64,000 bases of DNA. Source: JAGNZR01 sp051659505. GTDB taxonomy: Bacteria > Fusobacteriota > Fusobacteriia > Fusobacteriales > Fusobacteriaceae. The position numbers and the translations under genes were made by a program. Below are positions 1-8,746 of the stretch, in pieces. Each line of letters starts with the position of its first letter. Within the stretch, counting starts at the first letter, position 1. The stretch is taken from positions 113,042 to 177,041 of the forward strand of contig JBOFOQ010000027.1 in NCBI GenBank assembly GCA_051659505.1. Direction: 5' to 3'. Below the pieces are notes generated by a model. It made no database searches. It was not told where the DNA came from and saw only the letters and a list, made by a program, of their open reading frames with translations.

Positions 1-2497
1 TGCAGCAAATAATGCTAGAATTAAATTAGCTAGACTTGCAGTGGAAGAGACTGGTATGGGAATTTTAGAAGATAAGGTTATAAAAAATCACTTTGCTTCT
101 GAATATATATATAATGCTTATAAAGACGTAAAAACTTGTGGGATAATAGAAGAAGATATTTCTTACGGTATAGTTAAAATAGCAGAACCAATAGGTGTAA
201 TAGGTGCTGTTATTCCAACTACAAATCCAACTTCAACAGCTATTTTTAAGGCATTACTTGCTTTAAAAACAAGAAACGGAATAATGTTTTCACCACATCC
301 AAGAGCTAAAAATTCAACTATTGAAGCAGCAAAAATAATACTTGAAGCAGCTGTAAAAGCAGGAGCTCCAGCAGATATAATAGGTTGGATAGATACACCA
401 TCATTAGAAGCAACGAATTATTTAATGAGAAATGTAGATTTAATTCTTGCTACTGGAGGACCAGGAATGGTTAAAGCAGCGTACTCATCAGGAACACCAG
501 CAATAGGAGTAGGTGCAGGAAATACCCCAGTAATAATAGATAAATCAGCTCATATAAAAATGGCAGTAAATTCAATTTTACTTTCTAAGACATTTGATAA
601 TGGAGTTATATGTGCATCAGAACAAGCTGTTATAGTAGATTCTACTATATACGAAGAAGTAAAAAAAGAATTTGCAGCAAAGAATGCTTATATAATAAAA
701 GCAAATGAAATAGATGCAGTTAGAAAAACTATAGTTATAGATGGACATTTAAATGGGGATATAGTAGGACAATCAGCATTTAAAATTGCAGCTATGGCAG
801 GAATAAATGTTCCTGAAGATACTAAAGTTTTAATAGGTGAGGTTGAATCTGTTGAGCTTGAGGAAGCTTTCTCTCATGAAAAACTTTCTCCAGTACTTGC
901 TATGTACAAATCTGAAACTTTTGAAGAAGCTTTAGATAAAGCAGATAGACTAATAATATTGGGAGGAATGGGTCATACTTCTGTTCTCTATGCAGATGAG
1001 TCAGATTCTAAGGAGAAAATTGAAAAGTTTAGTAGAAGAATGAAAACAGGTAGAACACTTATAAATATGCCAGCATCTCAAGGAGCTATAGGGGATGTAT
1101 TTAACTTTAAACTAGCACCGTCTCTAACTCTAGGGTGTGGGTCATGGGGTGGAAATGCGGTTTCTGAAAATGTAGGAGTTAAACATTTAATAAACACAAA
1201 AACAGTTGCAAAAAGGAGAGAAAATATGTTATGGTTTAGAGTTCCTGAAAAAGTATACTTTAAATATGGATCACTTCCAGTTGCATTACATGAATTAAAA
1301 GAAAAGAAAAGAGCAGTAATAGTTACTGATAGCCAATTAGCTGCACTTGGATATTGCGATAATGTAACAAAAATATTAGATGAAATTGGTGTAGACTATA
1401 GAATATTTTCAGATGTTCAAGCAGATCCAACATTGTCAACTGTTAGAAATGGTGCAGAGCTTATGAAAAATTATCAACCAGATGTAATTTTAGCACTAGG
1501 TGGAGGTTCTCCAATGGATGCTGCTAAAATTATGTGGGTAATGTATGAACATCCAGAAGTAAACTTTAATGATTTAGCAATGACATTTATGGATATTAGA
1601 AAAAGAATAGTAAGTTTCCCAAAAATGGGTGGAAAAGCAGATTTTTGGGCAATAGCAACATCAGCTGGAACAGGTTCAGAGGTAACACCTTTTGCGGTTA
1701 TAACAGATGATGAAACAGGAATAAAATATCCATTAGCAGATTATGAGATTACTCCAAATGTAGCAGTAGTAGATCCACAACTTATGATGTCTATGCCTGC
1801 TTCGCTAACAGCAGCATCTGGAATAGATGTGTTAACTCATGCATTAGAAGCTTACGCATCAATTTTAGCTTCAGATTTCACCAATCCTTTAGCTCAAGAA
1901 GCTATGAGACTTACTTTTAAATATCTTCCAGAATCAGTAGCAGGTGGAAGTCATGCTAAAAAAGCTAAAGAAAAAATGGCTAACGCATCTTGTATTGCAG
2001 GAATGGCTTTTGCCAATGCATTCTTAGGTGTTTGTCATTCAATGGCACATAAGTTAGGAGCCGCTTTCCATTTACCACATGGAACAGCTAATGCACTATT
2101 ATTAGATGAGGTAATAAGATTTAATGCAACAGACAAACCTTTCAAAATGGCAGGTTTTTCACAGTACAAATATCCTAATGCAAAGGAAAGATATGCTAAA
2201 GTTGCAGATGCTTTAGGTTTCACAAAAGGTAATGAAACTCCAGAGGAGAAAGTAAAACTTCTTAGAAAACACGTTGGAGAATTAAAAGCAACAATTGGAA
2301 TAAAGGCTAAGATAGCAGATTATGGAATAACAGAAAAAGAATTTATGGCTAAATTAGATGAAATGGTTGAAGCTGCATTTAATGACCAGTGTACAGGTGC
2401 AAATCCAAGATACCCAATGATGGCTGAATTAAGAGAAATGTATTTAAGAGCTTATCATGGAGTTGAAAAATATTTAGAAATAAAAGATTCATTATAA
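1..2497 (+). CDS. adhE: Bifunctional acetaldehyde-CoA/alcohol dehydrogenase AdhE (5' end outside window)
   Basis: Reduces acetyl-CoA to acetaldehyde (N-terminal ALDH-like half) and then to ethanol (C-terminal iron-dependent ADH half), reoxidising two NADH in fermentation. The frame is already open at base 2 and runs to the window edge, so the real start lies upstream; about 831 residues are visible and roughly 30-50 are missing compared with the family. The ALDH catalytic Cys lies in FDNGVICASEQAV (codon at 611). The ADH half carries the nucleotide loop ALGGGSPMDAAK, then GTGSEVTPFAVI, and metal-binding histidines in HSMAHKLGAAFHLPHG. The GTG at 41 is an internal codon, not a start. A strong hairpin terminator follows. 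Identification is secure. Confidence 0.96.
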   Translation, partial: AANNARIKLARLAVEETGMGILEDKVIKNHFASEYIYNAYKDVKTCGIIEEDISYGIVKIAEPIGVIGAVIPTTNPTSTAIFKALLALKTRNGIMFSPHPRAKNSTIEAAKIILEAAVKAGAPADIIGWIDTPSLEATNYLMRNVDLILATGGPGMVKAAYSSGTPAIGVGAGNTPVIIDKSAHIKMAVNSILLSKTFDNGVICASEQAVIVDSTIYEEVKKEFAAKNAYIIKANEIDAVRKTIVIDGHLNGDIVGQSAFKIAAMAGINVPEDTKVLIGEVESVELEEAFSHEKLSPVLAMYKSETFEEALDKADRLIILGGMGHTSVLYADESDSKEKIEKFSRRMKTGRTLINMPASQGAIGDVFNFKLAPSLTLGCGSWGGNAVSENVGVKHLINTKTVAKRRENMLWFRVPEKVYFKYGSLPVALHELKEKKRAVIVTDSQLAALGYCDNVTKILDEIGVDYRIFSDVQADPTLSTVRNGAELMKNYQPDVILALGGGSPMDAAKIMWVMYEHPEVNFNDLAMTFMDIRKRIVSFPKMGGKADFWAIATSAGTGSEVTPFAVITDDETGIKYPLADYEITPNVAVVDPQLMMSMPASLTAASGIDVLTHALEAYASILASDFTNPLAQEAMRLTFKYLPESVAGGSHAKKAKEKMANASCIAGMAFANAFLGVCHSMAHKLGAAFHLPHGTANALLLDEVIRFNATDKPFKMAGFSQYKYPNAKERYAKVADALGFTKGNETPEEKVKLLRKHVGELKATIGIKAKIADYGITEKEFMAKLDEMVEAAFNDQCTGANPRYPMMAELREMYLRAYHGVEKYLEIKDSL

Positions 2498-2530
2498 AAA
2501 TAAATATTGTAAAAAGAAATATTATAAAAA

Positions 2531-2566
2531 AATCCCTCTACAATAAAGTGTAGAGGGATTTTTTTT
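2531..2566. terminator. Bidirectional rho-independent terminator between adhE and ald
   Basis: A perfect 12-bp stem (2531-2542 with 2549-2560) encloses a 6-nt loop. It is followed by a T run on the + strand and preceded by an A run, so it can stop adhE from the left and ald from the right. The T run overlaps the end of ald. Confidence 0.9.
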
Positions 2567-3671
2567 AAAGCTTTGCTTCTGTATATTTTAATTCTAAATC
2601 TTGAGCTACTATTTTATCAGTTAATTTTCCATTTAAAATACTAAGTCCAGCTAGTAAACCACTGTATTTTTTACAAGCTTCTACAGGTCCTAGTTTGGCA
2701 AGCTCTCTAGCATATCTAAGAGTTGCATTGTTTAGTGCATATGTAGCTGTAAGTGGGAATCCTCCAGGCATATTCGCAACACAGTAATGGAGAACATCAT
2801 GAACAAAATAAATTGGGTCTTCATGGGTAGTGGCCTTAGAAGTTTCAAAACATCCACCTTGGTCTATAGCTATATCCACAAGAACAGTTCCTTTTTCCAT
2901 TTTTTTAATCATCTCTTCAGTTACTAATTTAGGAGCTTTAGCTCCAGGAAGAAGAACACAACCAATTACTAAATCAGCTTTAATAACGGCATTTTCTATA
3001 TTTGTTTTAGTTGAATATAAAGTTTTTATTTTGTTACCATAAATATCATCAAGATATCTTAGTTTGTCAATATCAATATCAATAATAGTTACATCAGCTC
3101 CTAATCCAACTGCCATTTTTAGAGCACTTTGCCCAGAAATACCAGCACCGATAATAACAACTTTAGCAGAGTGAGTACCTGTAACACCTCCTAATAAAAT
3201 CCCTTTTCCACCATTATTTTTTTGAAGATAATTAGCACCAACTTGTACTGACATTCTTCCAGCAACCTCTGACATAGGTAAAAGAAGAGGTAAAGTATTG
3301 TTCTTACCAGTTATAGTTTCGTAAGCTATAAAAGTAGCACCTGTTTTCATAAGAGACTCAGTTAGTACCTTATCAGCAGCTAAATGAAGATATGTATAAA
3401 CTAGGTGATGAGGTTTGAAAAGAGCAATTTCAGATGGCTGTGGTTCTTTAACTTTTATAATCAATTCTGAGCTATTAAAAACTTCTTCTAAAGTATTTAA
3501 CATTACAGCTCCAACTTTTTCATACTCAGAATCACAAATTCCTAATCCCATAGCTGCATTTTTTTCTACATAAACTACATTTCCATCTGCAACTAATTGA
3601 CCTACAGCAAAAGGTAAAAGTCCAACTCTGTTTTCATTGTTTTTAATCTCTTTAGGTATTCCTATTTTCAT
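2565..3671 (-). CDS. ald: Alanine dehydrogenase
   Basis: NAD-dependent oxidative deamination of L-alanine to pyruvate and ammonium, or the reverse. The 368 residues match the family's usual length of about 370. It begins MKIGIPKEIKNNENRVGL, has the substrate-site Lys and His in KVKEPQPSE and YTYLHLAAD, a Rossmann loop VVIIGAGISGQSALKMA near residue 170, and VDIAIDQGGC near residue 270. AGGAGG lies 8 bases upstream of the ATG. It converges on adhE, sharing the terminator. In a fermenter it probably feeds alanine carbon into pyruvate; the direction in vivo is inferred. Confidence 0.95.
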   Translation of the reverse strand: MKIGIPKEIKNNENRVGLLPFAVGQLVADGNVVYVEKNAAMGLGICDSEYEKVGAVMLNTLEEVFNSSELIIKVKEPQPSEIALFKPHHLVYTYLHLAADKVLTESLMKTGATFIAYETITGKNNTLPLLLPMSEVAGRMSVQVGANYLQKNNGGKGILLGGVTGTHSAKVVIIGAGISGQSALKMAVGLGADVTIIDIDIDKLRYLDDIYGNKIKTLYSTKTNIENAVIKADLVIGCVLLPGAKAPKLVTEEMIKKMEKGTVLVDIAIDQGGCFETSKATTHEDPIYFVHDVLHYCVANMPGGFPLTATYALNNATLRYARELAKLGPVEACKKYSGLLAGLSILNGKLTDKIVAQDLELKYTEAKL

Positions 3672-3864
3672 ATTAAATTCCTCCTAAAAATTATTTTTTA
3701 AGATAAGCTACTATATTAATTTAAGTATACTCCTTTAATTTTAAAACTTCAAGCAATACTTTCTTTTTATATATGGTAAATAATTTTTACATTTATATAG
3801 TTTATATGACTGAAGAAATATAAGTATATTTTCTAACTGGAATATAGACGTTGATATATTTATT

Positions 3865-3893
3865 TTGACTAGAAAGATAAATAAAGTTATAAT
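3865..3893 (+). promoter_or_regulatory. Predicted sigma-70 promoter of yaaA
   Basis: TTGACT (3865-3870), a 17-bp spacer, then TATAAT (3888-3893), about 45 bases before the yaaA start. Confidence 0.7.
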
Positions 3894-3937
3894 AAAAAAA
3901 TAATTAAAACATATTAATATTTAATGGGAAGTGATTA

Positions 3938-4663
3938 ATGAAGATAATATTTTCTCCTAGTAAGGGAATGAAGTATAGAGATACTAAAGATTTGGTTCAA
4001 AGTACTAATGTTTCTTATAAAGATAAATCAGAGTTTTTGATAAAAAAAATATTGGAATTAGATTTTGATAATTTTTCAAAAGTATTTAAATTAAAAGGAG
4101 CTCTTTTAGAAGAAACCTATGAAAAATTTAAAAATAGAAAAGATGCTAAAGAAAAGAAAGAAGCTATTTTTTTGTATAATGGAGTAAGTTTTAAAAATTT
4201 AGAAGTAGAGTCTTATAGTAAAAACTCTTTAGAATACGCCCAAAGACATTTAAGGATACTCTCAGCTTTATATGGTCCTATGAGACCTTTAGATAAGATA
4301 AATGAGTATAGATTAGATATGACTATTAAATTTATGAAAGAATCTTTATATTCATATTGGAAAAAAGAAATAGAAGATGAATTTAAGATAGATGAAGTTA
4401 TAGTGAATTTGGCATCTTCTGAATTTTCGAAAATGTTAGATAGAAAAAAATATAATAATATTTTAGATATTGATTTTAGACAAAATATAAATGGTGAATT
4501 AAAAAATATAAGTACAGAAGGGAAAAAAGCTAGAGGACTATTTTTAAATTACATGATTAAAAATCAAATAGAAGATATTAGTTTACTGAAAAATTTTAAT
4601 TTAGATAATTACTCATTTATTGAATTAGATTCTAATGAAAAAAAATATTTATTTGTAAAATAA
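3938..4663 (+). CDS. yaaA: YaaA-family (DUF328) peroxide stress protein
   Basis: E. coli YaaA limits intracellular free iron during hydrogen peroxide stress and binds DNA; this 241-residue protein belongs to the same family (usual length about 250). Diagnostic stretches are MKIIFSPSKGM at the N-terminus, YAQRHLRILSALYGPMRPLD near residue 100, and KKARGLFLNYMI near residue 195. GGGAAGTG precedes the ATG. It is a single gene between its own promoter and a terminator. A role in oxidative protection would suit an anaerobe, but that is inferred from the family. Confidence 0.92.
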   Translation: MKIIFSPSKGMKYRDTKDLVQSTNVSYKDKSEFLIKKILELDFDNFSKVFKLKGALLEETYEKFKNRKDAKEKKEAIFLYNGVSFKNLEVESYSKNSLEYAQRHLRILSALYGPMRPLDKINEYRLDMTIKFMKESLYSYWKKEIEDEFKIDEVIVNLASSEFSKMLDRKKYNNILDIDFRQNINGELKNISTEGKKARGLFLNYMIKNQIEDISLLKNFNLDNYSFIELDSNEKKYLFVK

Positions 4664-4671
4664 GTAAAATA

Positions 4672-4715
4672 AAAAACAGCTTTCATCTATGAGATACTAG
4701 AGTTAAGCTGTTTTT
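4672..4715. terminator. Bidirectional terminator between yaaA and the RpiR regulator gene
   Basis: An 11-bp stem (4672-4682 with 4705-4715) with a 22-nt loop. Both arms are flanked by A/T runs, so it serves the converging yaaA and rpiR-type genes. Confidence 0.75.
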
Positions 4716-4730
4716 ATTTTTATTAGTTGA

Positions 4731-5588
4731 CTAATTTTTGCTATAAATATTGAATTTTTTCGTAATAATTTCTAATTTATCTAGTTTCTCTAAAGTTTCT
4801 TGTTTGTTTTCTGAACCTAATTTAAGAAGCAATGCATTTAAAATAGCTATAGCAGGAATTAGAGTATGAGCTTTTCCACCATTACTAGTAGGAATAACTA
4901 AGGTAGAGAGATTAGCTAAAATAGAATCGTTTTTATCTGTAATAGTTATGATGCTATTTCCGTTATCTCTAAAAAATTCAGTAACCTGACAAGTAAAATT
5001 TGTATACGGAAAAAATGATATAGTTACAAGGAGATCATCTTTGTGTGAGTAAAGAAGTTTATCTGTAAAATCAGAACCTCCTGATATCATAAGTTCAATT
5101 CCGTCTCTAAACTCTTTTAACATAAAATAAAGATAATGTGCTAAAGAATATGAACCTCTAGCCCCTAAAATATAAACTTTTCTACTATGCTTAAATAAAT
5201 TTAAAGCCTCATCTAGTTTTTTTTCTAAATCTTCAGTATCAAGTTCTTTCAACAATTCAATATTCATATTTATAATATTTACTAAACTATGTTCATTATC
5301 AGATTCCATAATACTTGTTTTTAAATCTTTCATAGGTGCAGTTTTACTAGCAATCTCCATCTGAAAAAGTTGTTGAAAATTAGAATATCCTTTAAAACCA
5401 GCTTCCTGAACAAATCTTGTAATAGTAGCTGGACTGGTATTTGTTTCCACTGCTAAAGCTTTTATGTTGAGAAAAGCTAATTTATTTTGATTAAATTTAA
5501 TAAAATCAACAATTTTTTTATAACCAGTGCTAAATTTACTATAATTTTTTTCAATGTAATCTAAAAAATCTTTTTTCACTATTTTCAC
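4731..5588 (-). CDS. RpiR/MurR-family transcriptional regulator (HTH + SIS)
   Basis: This 285-residue regulator has an N-terminal HTH_6 domain (residues 1-78, with NTSPATITRFVQEAGFKGY as the recognition region) and a C-terminal SIS domain (about 115-250, KVYILGARGSYSLAHYLY). SIS domains of this family sense phosphosugars or related metabolites. It lies 14 bases downstream of the symporter gene on the same strand, so the two form an operon and it probably controls that transporter. Two operator-like palindromes lie ahead of the operon near 6931-6973. The ligand cannot be told from sequence; amino acids or dicarboxylates are possible because of the partner. Confidence 0.9.
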   Translation of the reverse strand: MKIVKKDFLDYIEKNYSKFSTGYKKIVDFIKFNQNKLAFLNIKALAVETNTSPATITRFVQEAGFKGYSNFQQLFQMEIASKTAPMKDLKTSIMESDNEHSLVNIINMNIELLKELDTEDLEKKLDEALNLFKHSRKVYILGARGSYSLAHYLYFMLKEFRDGIELMISGGSDFTDKLLYSHKDDLLVTISFFPYTNFTCQVTEFFRDNGNSIITITDKNDSILANLSTLVIPTSNGGKAHTLIPAIAILNALLLKLGSENKQETLEKLDKLEIITKKFNIYSKN

Positions 5589-5602
5589 CTCAATAAAATA
5601 AG

Positions 5603-6862
5603 TTATTGTTTTGAAATAATATTTTCTGAAGGTACTGCAATATCATTTTCTGTTCTAGCTATAACTAATGTACAAACTGCGTCTCCAGTTACGTTTATAG
5701 CTGTTCTAAACATATCTACAACTCGATCAATTCCCATAACTAATCCTATTCCTTCTAATGGAAGTCCAATTTCTGTTAAAACCATTCCTAACATAATAAC
5801 ACCAACTCCAGGAACGCCAGCAGTACCAATAGAAGCTAAAGTAGCAGTTATAATAATAGTTATATAATTCCCCATAGTTAAATCAACTCCATATACCTGT
5901 GCAATGAAAATTGTAGCAACACCTTGCATAATAGCAGTTCCATCCATATTAATAGTATTTCCTAGTGGAAGAGTAAAAGATGCAACAGTTGTAGATACTC
6001 CAAAATCTTCTTCCATAGTTTTTAAAGAAGAAGGTAGACAAGCAGCACTTGAAGATGTTGAGAAACCTAAAACCATAACAGGAGAGAATTTTTTTAAAAA
6101 TACTAAAGGGTTATATTTTCCAATAAAAAATAAAAGTCCTTGATAAGTTATAATTGTGTGTAATAAAAGAGCAATTATAACAGCTAAAAGATATTTGAAA
6201 ATTGGGATAATAGCAGCATATCCTAAGGTAGCAAAGGTTTTAGCAATTAGACCAAATACTCCAAAAGGAGCAAGATACATAACCATTTCTACTAGTTTAA
6301 GATTTATTGTATTAACTTCAGAAACTACTTTTCTTATTATAGATATTTTATCACTTAAAAGAGATATTGCAACCCCTATTATTATAGAAAATGTAATTAT
6401 TGATAGCATCTCACCTTTTGCCATGGATTCAATAGGATTTACAGGTATCATTCCAAGAAGAATATCTATAAAAGATTTAGAAGGATTAATTATTATCGCT
6501 GTGTTCTCAACACTGGAAAGATTTACTCCTAATCCTGGATTTATAAAGTTTCCAACAAATAATGAAATAATAATAGCAATGGAAGTTGTCCCTAAATAAA
6601 ATGCAAGAGTCTTAATCCCAATTCTCCCTAATTTTGCAACGTCTTCTATACCAGAAGCTCCTAAAATTAAAGAAAAAATAACAAGAGGAATAACTAACAT
6701 TCTAATACTTCTTATAAAAATATTGCCCATAAAATGAAATGTAAAGTCTATTACGTATGTTTTTATAAAAGGAACTTCTGCAAAATTGTACATAATTATT
6801 CCGAGTATAATTCCACTGATAAGTCCAATAAAAATTCTGTTTGTTAAATTTAATTTTATCAT
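5603..6862 (-). CDS. Dicarboxylate/amino acid:cation symporter (DAACS, GltT/DctA-like)
   Basis: A 419-residue inner-membrane secondary transporter for acidic amino acids or C4-dicarboxylates, coupled to Na+ or H+. It shows the re-entrant loop SSSAACLPSSLKTMEE, the TM7 motif NTINMDGTAI and the substrate-binding TM8 segment DRVVDMFRTAINVTGDA. The start was set at 6862 (MIKLNLTNRIF), where GGAGGAAACA precedes the ATG; the frame stays open for 20 more codons upstream but without a ribosome site. It is the first gene of an operon with the RpiR regulator. Glutamate versus dicarboxylate specificity is not decided. Confidence 0.93.
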   Translation of the reverse strand: MIKLNLTNRIFIGLISGIILGIIMYNFAEVPFIKTYVIDFTFHFMGNIFIRSIRMLVIPLVIFSLILGASGIEDVAKLGRIGIKTLAFYLGTTSIAIIISLFVGNFINPGLGVNLSSVENTAIIINPSKSFIDILLGMIPVNPIESMAKGEMLSIITFSIIIGVAISLLSDKISIIRKVVSEVNTINLKLVEMVMYLAPFGVFGLIAKTFATLGYAAIIPIFKYLLAVIIALLLHTIITYQGLLFFIGKYNPLVFLKKFSPVMVLGFSTSSSAACLPSSLKTMEEDFGVSTTVASFTLPLGNTINMDGTAIMQGVATIFIAQVYGVDLTMGNYITIIITATLASIGTAGVPGVGVIMLGMVLTEIGLPLEGIGLVMGIDRVVDMFRTAINVTGDAVCTLVIARTENDIAVPSENIISKQ

Positions 6863-6930
6863 TGTTTCCTCCATAAATTCTGTTTGTTCTTTGATTATAC
6901 AAAATAAAAAGTAAAAAAACAAGTTTTTTT

Positions 6931-6973
6931 AAAATTATTTTCCGTTTGACGTTAAAATGAAAAATAATTTTCA
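6931..6973. promoter_or_regulatory. Paired operator-like palindromes upstream of the symporter-RpiR operon
   Basis: A palindrome with arms TGAAAA and TTTTCA around ATAA lies at 6958-6973. A second, partial copy (AAAATTATTTTC) lies at 6931-6942, with centres about 30 bp or three helical turns apart. They sit about 70-110 bases upstream of the symporter start. AT-rich palindromes of this kind are known for RpiR regulators, so the downstream regulator is the likely ligand; that link is inferred. Confidence 0.5.
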
Positions 6974-7127
6974 CAATAAAAGCGTGTTTTTTTATTTAAA
7001 ATATAGATTTTATTGATTATTTAAAATATTTAATTATAATTCTTACAATATACTATTAAAAATATTGAAAATAGGGTAAAATTTAGAAAAATAAAAAATT
7101 TATAACAAATAAAAAAAGGAGAAAAAA

Positions 7128-7856
7128 TTGAATAAAAAACTTATTTATAAAATAGATATTGATGAAGAGGGAATTTTTTTAGAAAGACCAAATAGATTTA
7201 TAGCTAAGGTAAAATTAAATACAGGTCAAGAAGTAATTGCACACGTTCATGATTCAGGGCGATTAAAAGAACTTCTATATGAAAATAATAAAGTACTGTT
7301 AAGAAGAGCAAAAGATTTAACTAAAAGAAAAACAGAGTGGGATATGATTGCAGCACTTGCTGATGATAATGAGGAAATACTTATTAATTCATCTTTTCAT
7401 AGATATATAGCTGATGTATTATTTAGAGATGAAGAAATTTCTCCCTTTGGAAAAATAGATAAAATAAAAGCAGAAGTAAAATATGGGGATAGTAGATTAG
7501 ATTATTTAATAGAAAAAGATAATGAAAAAATCTGGATAGAGACTAAAGGAGTATCTCTTTCAATAAATAAAGTAGCAACATTTCCAGATGCTCCTAGTAT
7601 AAGAGCAACAAAACATCTAAATGAGCTTATGGAACTAAAAAAACAAGGAAATAGAGCAGCAATAGTCCTTATTGTTTTACGTGATTCAGAAACTTTCCAA
7701 CCTAAATGGGAGACTGACCCAGTTTTTAGCGAAACTTTTTATAAGGCTATAGAAGCAGGGGTAGAGGTGTATCCAGTGCAGTTTAAGCTAGAAAATGGAA
7801 ATATATATTGGATAGAAAAAACAATAAAAATAAAAAAATATAAAAAAATTAACTAA
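7128..7856 (+). CDS. sfsA: SfsA-family DNA/RNA nuclease-like protein
   Basis: SfsA proteins were first described as sugar-fermentation stimulation factors and have a nuclease-like fold; the physiological role is unsettled. The 242-residue protein shows the N-terminal OB-like part (FLERPNRFIAKVKL, HVHDSGRLKELL) and the nuclease-like core (EVKYGDSRLDYLIE, WIETKGVSL, FPDAPSIRATKHLNELM). The start is TTG at 7128 with AAAAAGGAG placed correctly upstream; no in-frame ATG fits the N-terminus. It stands alone, before the fructose operon. Confidence 0.93.
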   Translation: MNKKLIYKIDIDEEGIFLERPNRFIAKVKLNTGQEVIAHVHDSGRLKELLYENNKVLLRRAKDLTKRKTEWDMIAALADDNEEILINSSFHRYIADVLFRDEEISPFGKIDKIKAEVKYGDSRLDYLIEKDNEKIWIETKGVSLSINKVATFPDAPSIRATKHLNELMELKKQGNRAAIVLIVLRDSETFQPKWETDPVFSETFYKAIEAGVEVYPVQFKLENGNIYWIEKTIKIKKYKKIN

Positions 7857-7958
7857 AATAACAGGAATTGGTGCTATTATAAGGAGTTATATACAAATCA
7901 ATGGAGCTAATAAAATCCAAATATTTAACATCTTAAAAAAATAGTTTTTCACATTTTT

Positions 7959-7984
7959 GAAAGATGATGAAAGAAAAAGAAAGA
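7959..7984 (+). promoter_or_regulatory. Three GAAAGA repeats at 10-bp spacing before fruR (putative FruR operator)
   Basis: GAAAGA occurs at 7959, 7969 and 7979, exactly one helical turn apart. A possible promoter follows (TTGGAA 7991-7996, 17 bp, TAAAAT 8014-8019), though it would leave almost no leader before the start at 8037. DeoR-type sugar regulators commonly bind direct repeats, so these are candidate autoregulatory sites. Confidence 0.45.
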
Positions 7985-8036
7985 AAAAGATTGGAAATGA
8001 AAAATAGTTATGCTAAAATAAAAATAGGTGATAAAA

Positions 8037-8723
8037 ATGCTAAATATAGAAAGACAAAAACTTATTATGAAAAAGTTAGAAAAAAATCAGAGTATTAAAT
8101 TACAAGAAATTGTAGAGACACTGAATATTTCAGAAGCGACAGTTAGACGGGATTTAAACGATTTGGAAATTAAAGGGAAAATTAAGAGGATTCATGGAGG
8201 GGCAGTTTTAGTAGAAGAGTACGAGGGTGATATATTTTCCAAAGAAAAAATAAATATAGAGGGAAAAGAATTAATAGGGAAAAAAGCAGTAGAATACATA
8301 AAAGAGGGAGATGTTATTTATTTAGATGCAGGAACCACAGTTGGAAAAATGATAAAATACCTTAAAGAAAAAAAAGTAAGAGTATTAACCAATGGAATTA
8401 GTCATATTCCTGAGCTCATAAAATATGGCATTGAGACCTATCTTATAGGTGGGAAAATAAAAGAAAAAACTAGTGCAATAGTAGGGTTTTCAGCTGTAGA
8501 ATCTCTTAAAAAGTACACTATTGACAAAGCTTTTATAGGGGCTAATACTGTAAGTGAAAAAGGATATGGAACTCCAGATAGTGAAGAAGCAATAGTAAAG
8601 AGATGTGCAATAGAAAATAGCAGGGAAATATTTTTTTTATGTGATAGTTCTAAGTTTAAAGATGAAAGTTTTATAACATTTGCTCAATTAAAGTGTGGAA
8701 AGCTGATAACAGATAAAAAATAA
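8037..8723 (+). CDS. fruR: DeoR-family regulator of the fructose operon (FruR)
   Basis: A 228-residue DeoR-type repressor: N-terminal winged HTH (ERQKLIMKKLEKNQSIKLQE, then SEATVRRDLNDLEIKGKIKR) and a C-terminal sugar-phosphate sensor domain (about 75-228, VIYLDAGTTVGKMI, ERG-like GANTVSEKGYGTPDSEEA). In this family fructose-1-phosphate usually releases the repressor. The ATG at 8037 is preferred over the in-frame GTG at 8028 because that GTG is part of the AGGTG ribosome site. It heads the fruR-fruA-fruK operon, 23 bases before fruA. Confidence 0.9.
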   Translation: MLNIERQKLIMKKLEKNQSIKLQEIVETLNISEATVRRDLNDLEIKGKIKRIHGGAVLVEEYEGDIFSKEKINIEGKELIGKKAVEYIKEGDVIYLDAGTTVGKMIKYLKEKKVRVLTNGISHIPELIKYGIETYLIGGKIKEKTSAIVGFSAVESLKKYTIDKAFIGANTVSEKGYGTPDSEEAIVKRCAIENSREIFFLCDSSKFKDESFITFAQLKCGKLITDKK

Positions 8724-8746
8724 AAGTCAAAGGGAGAAAGAAAAAA

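Noticed and set aside
7901..7936. Eleven-codon frame upstream of fruR as a leader peptide
   Set aside because: The nearest AAGGAG is about 14 bases away and no attenuator-like hairpins follow.
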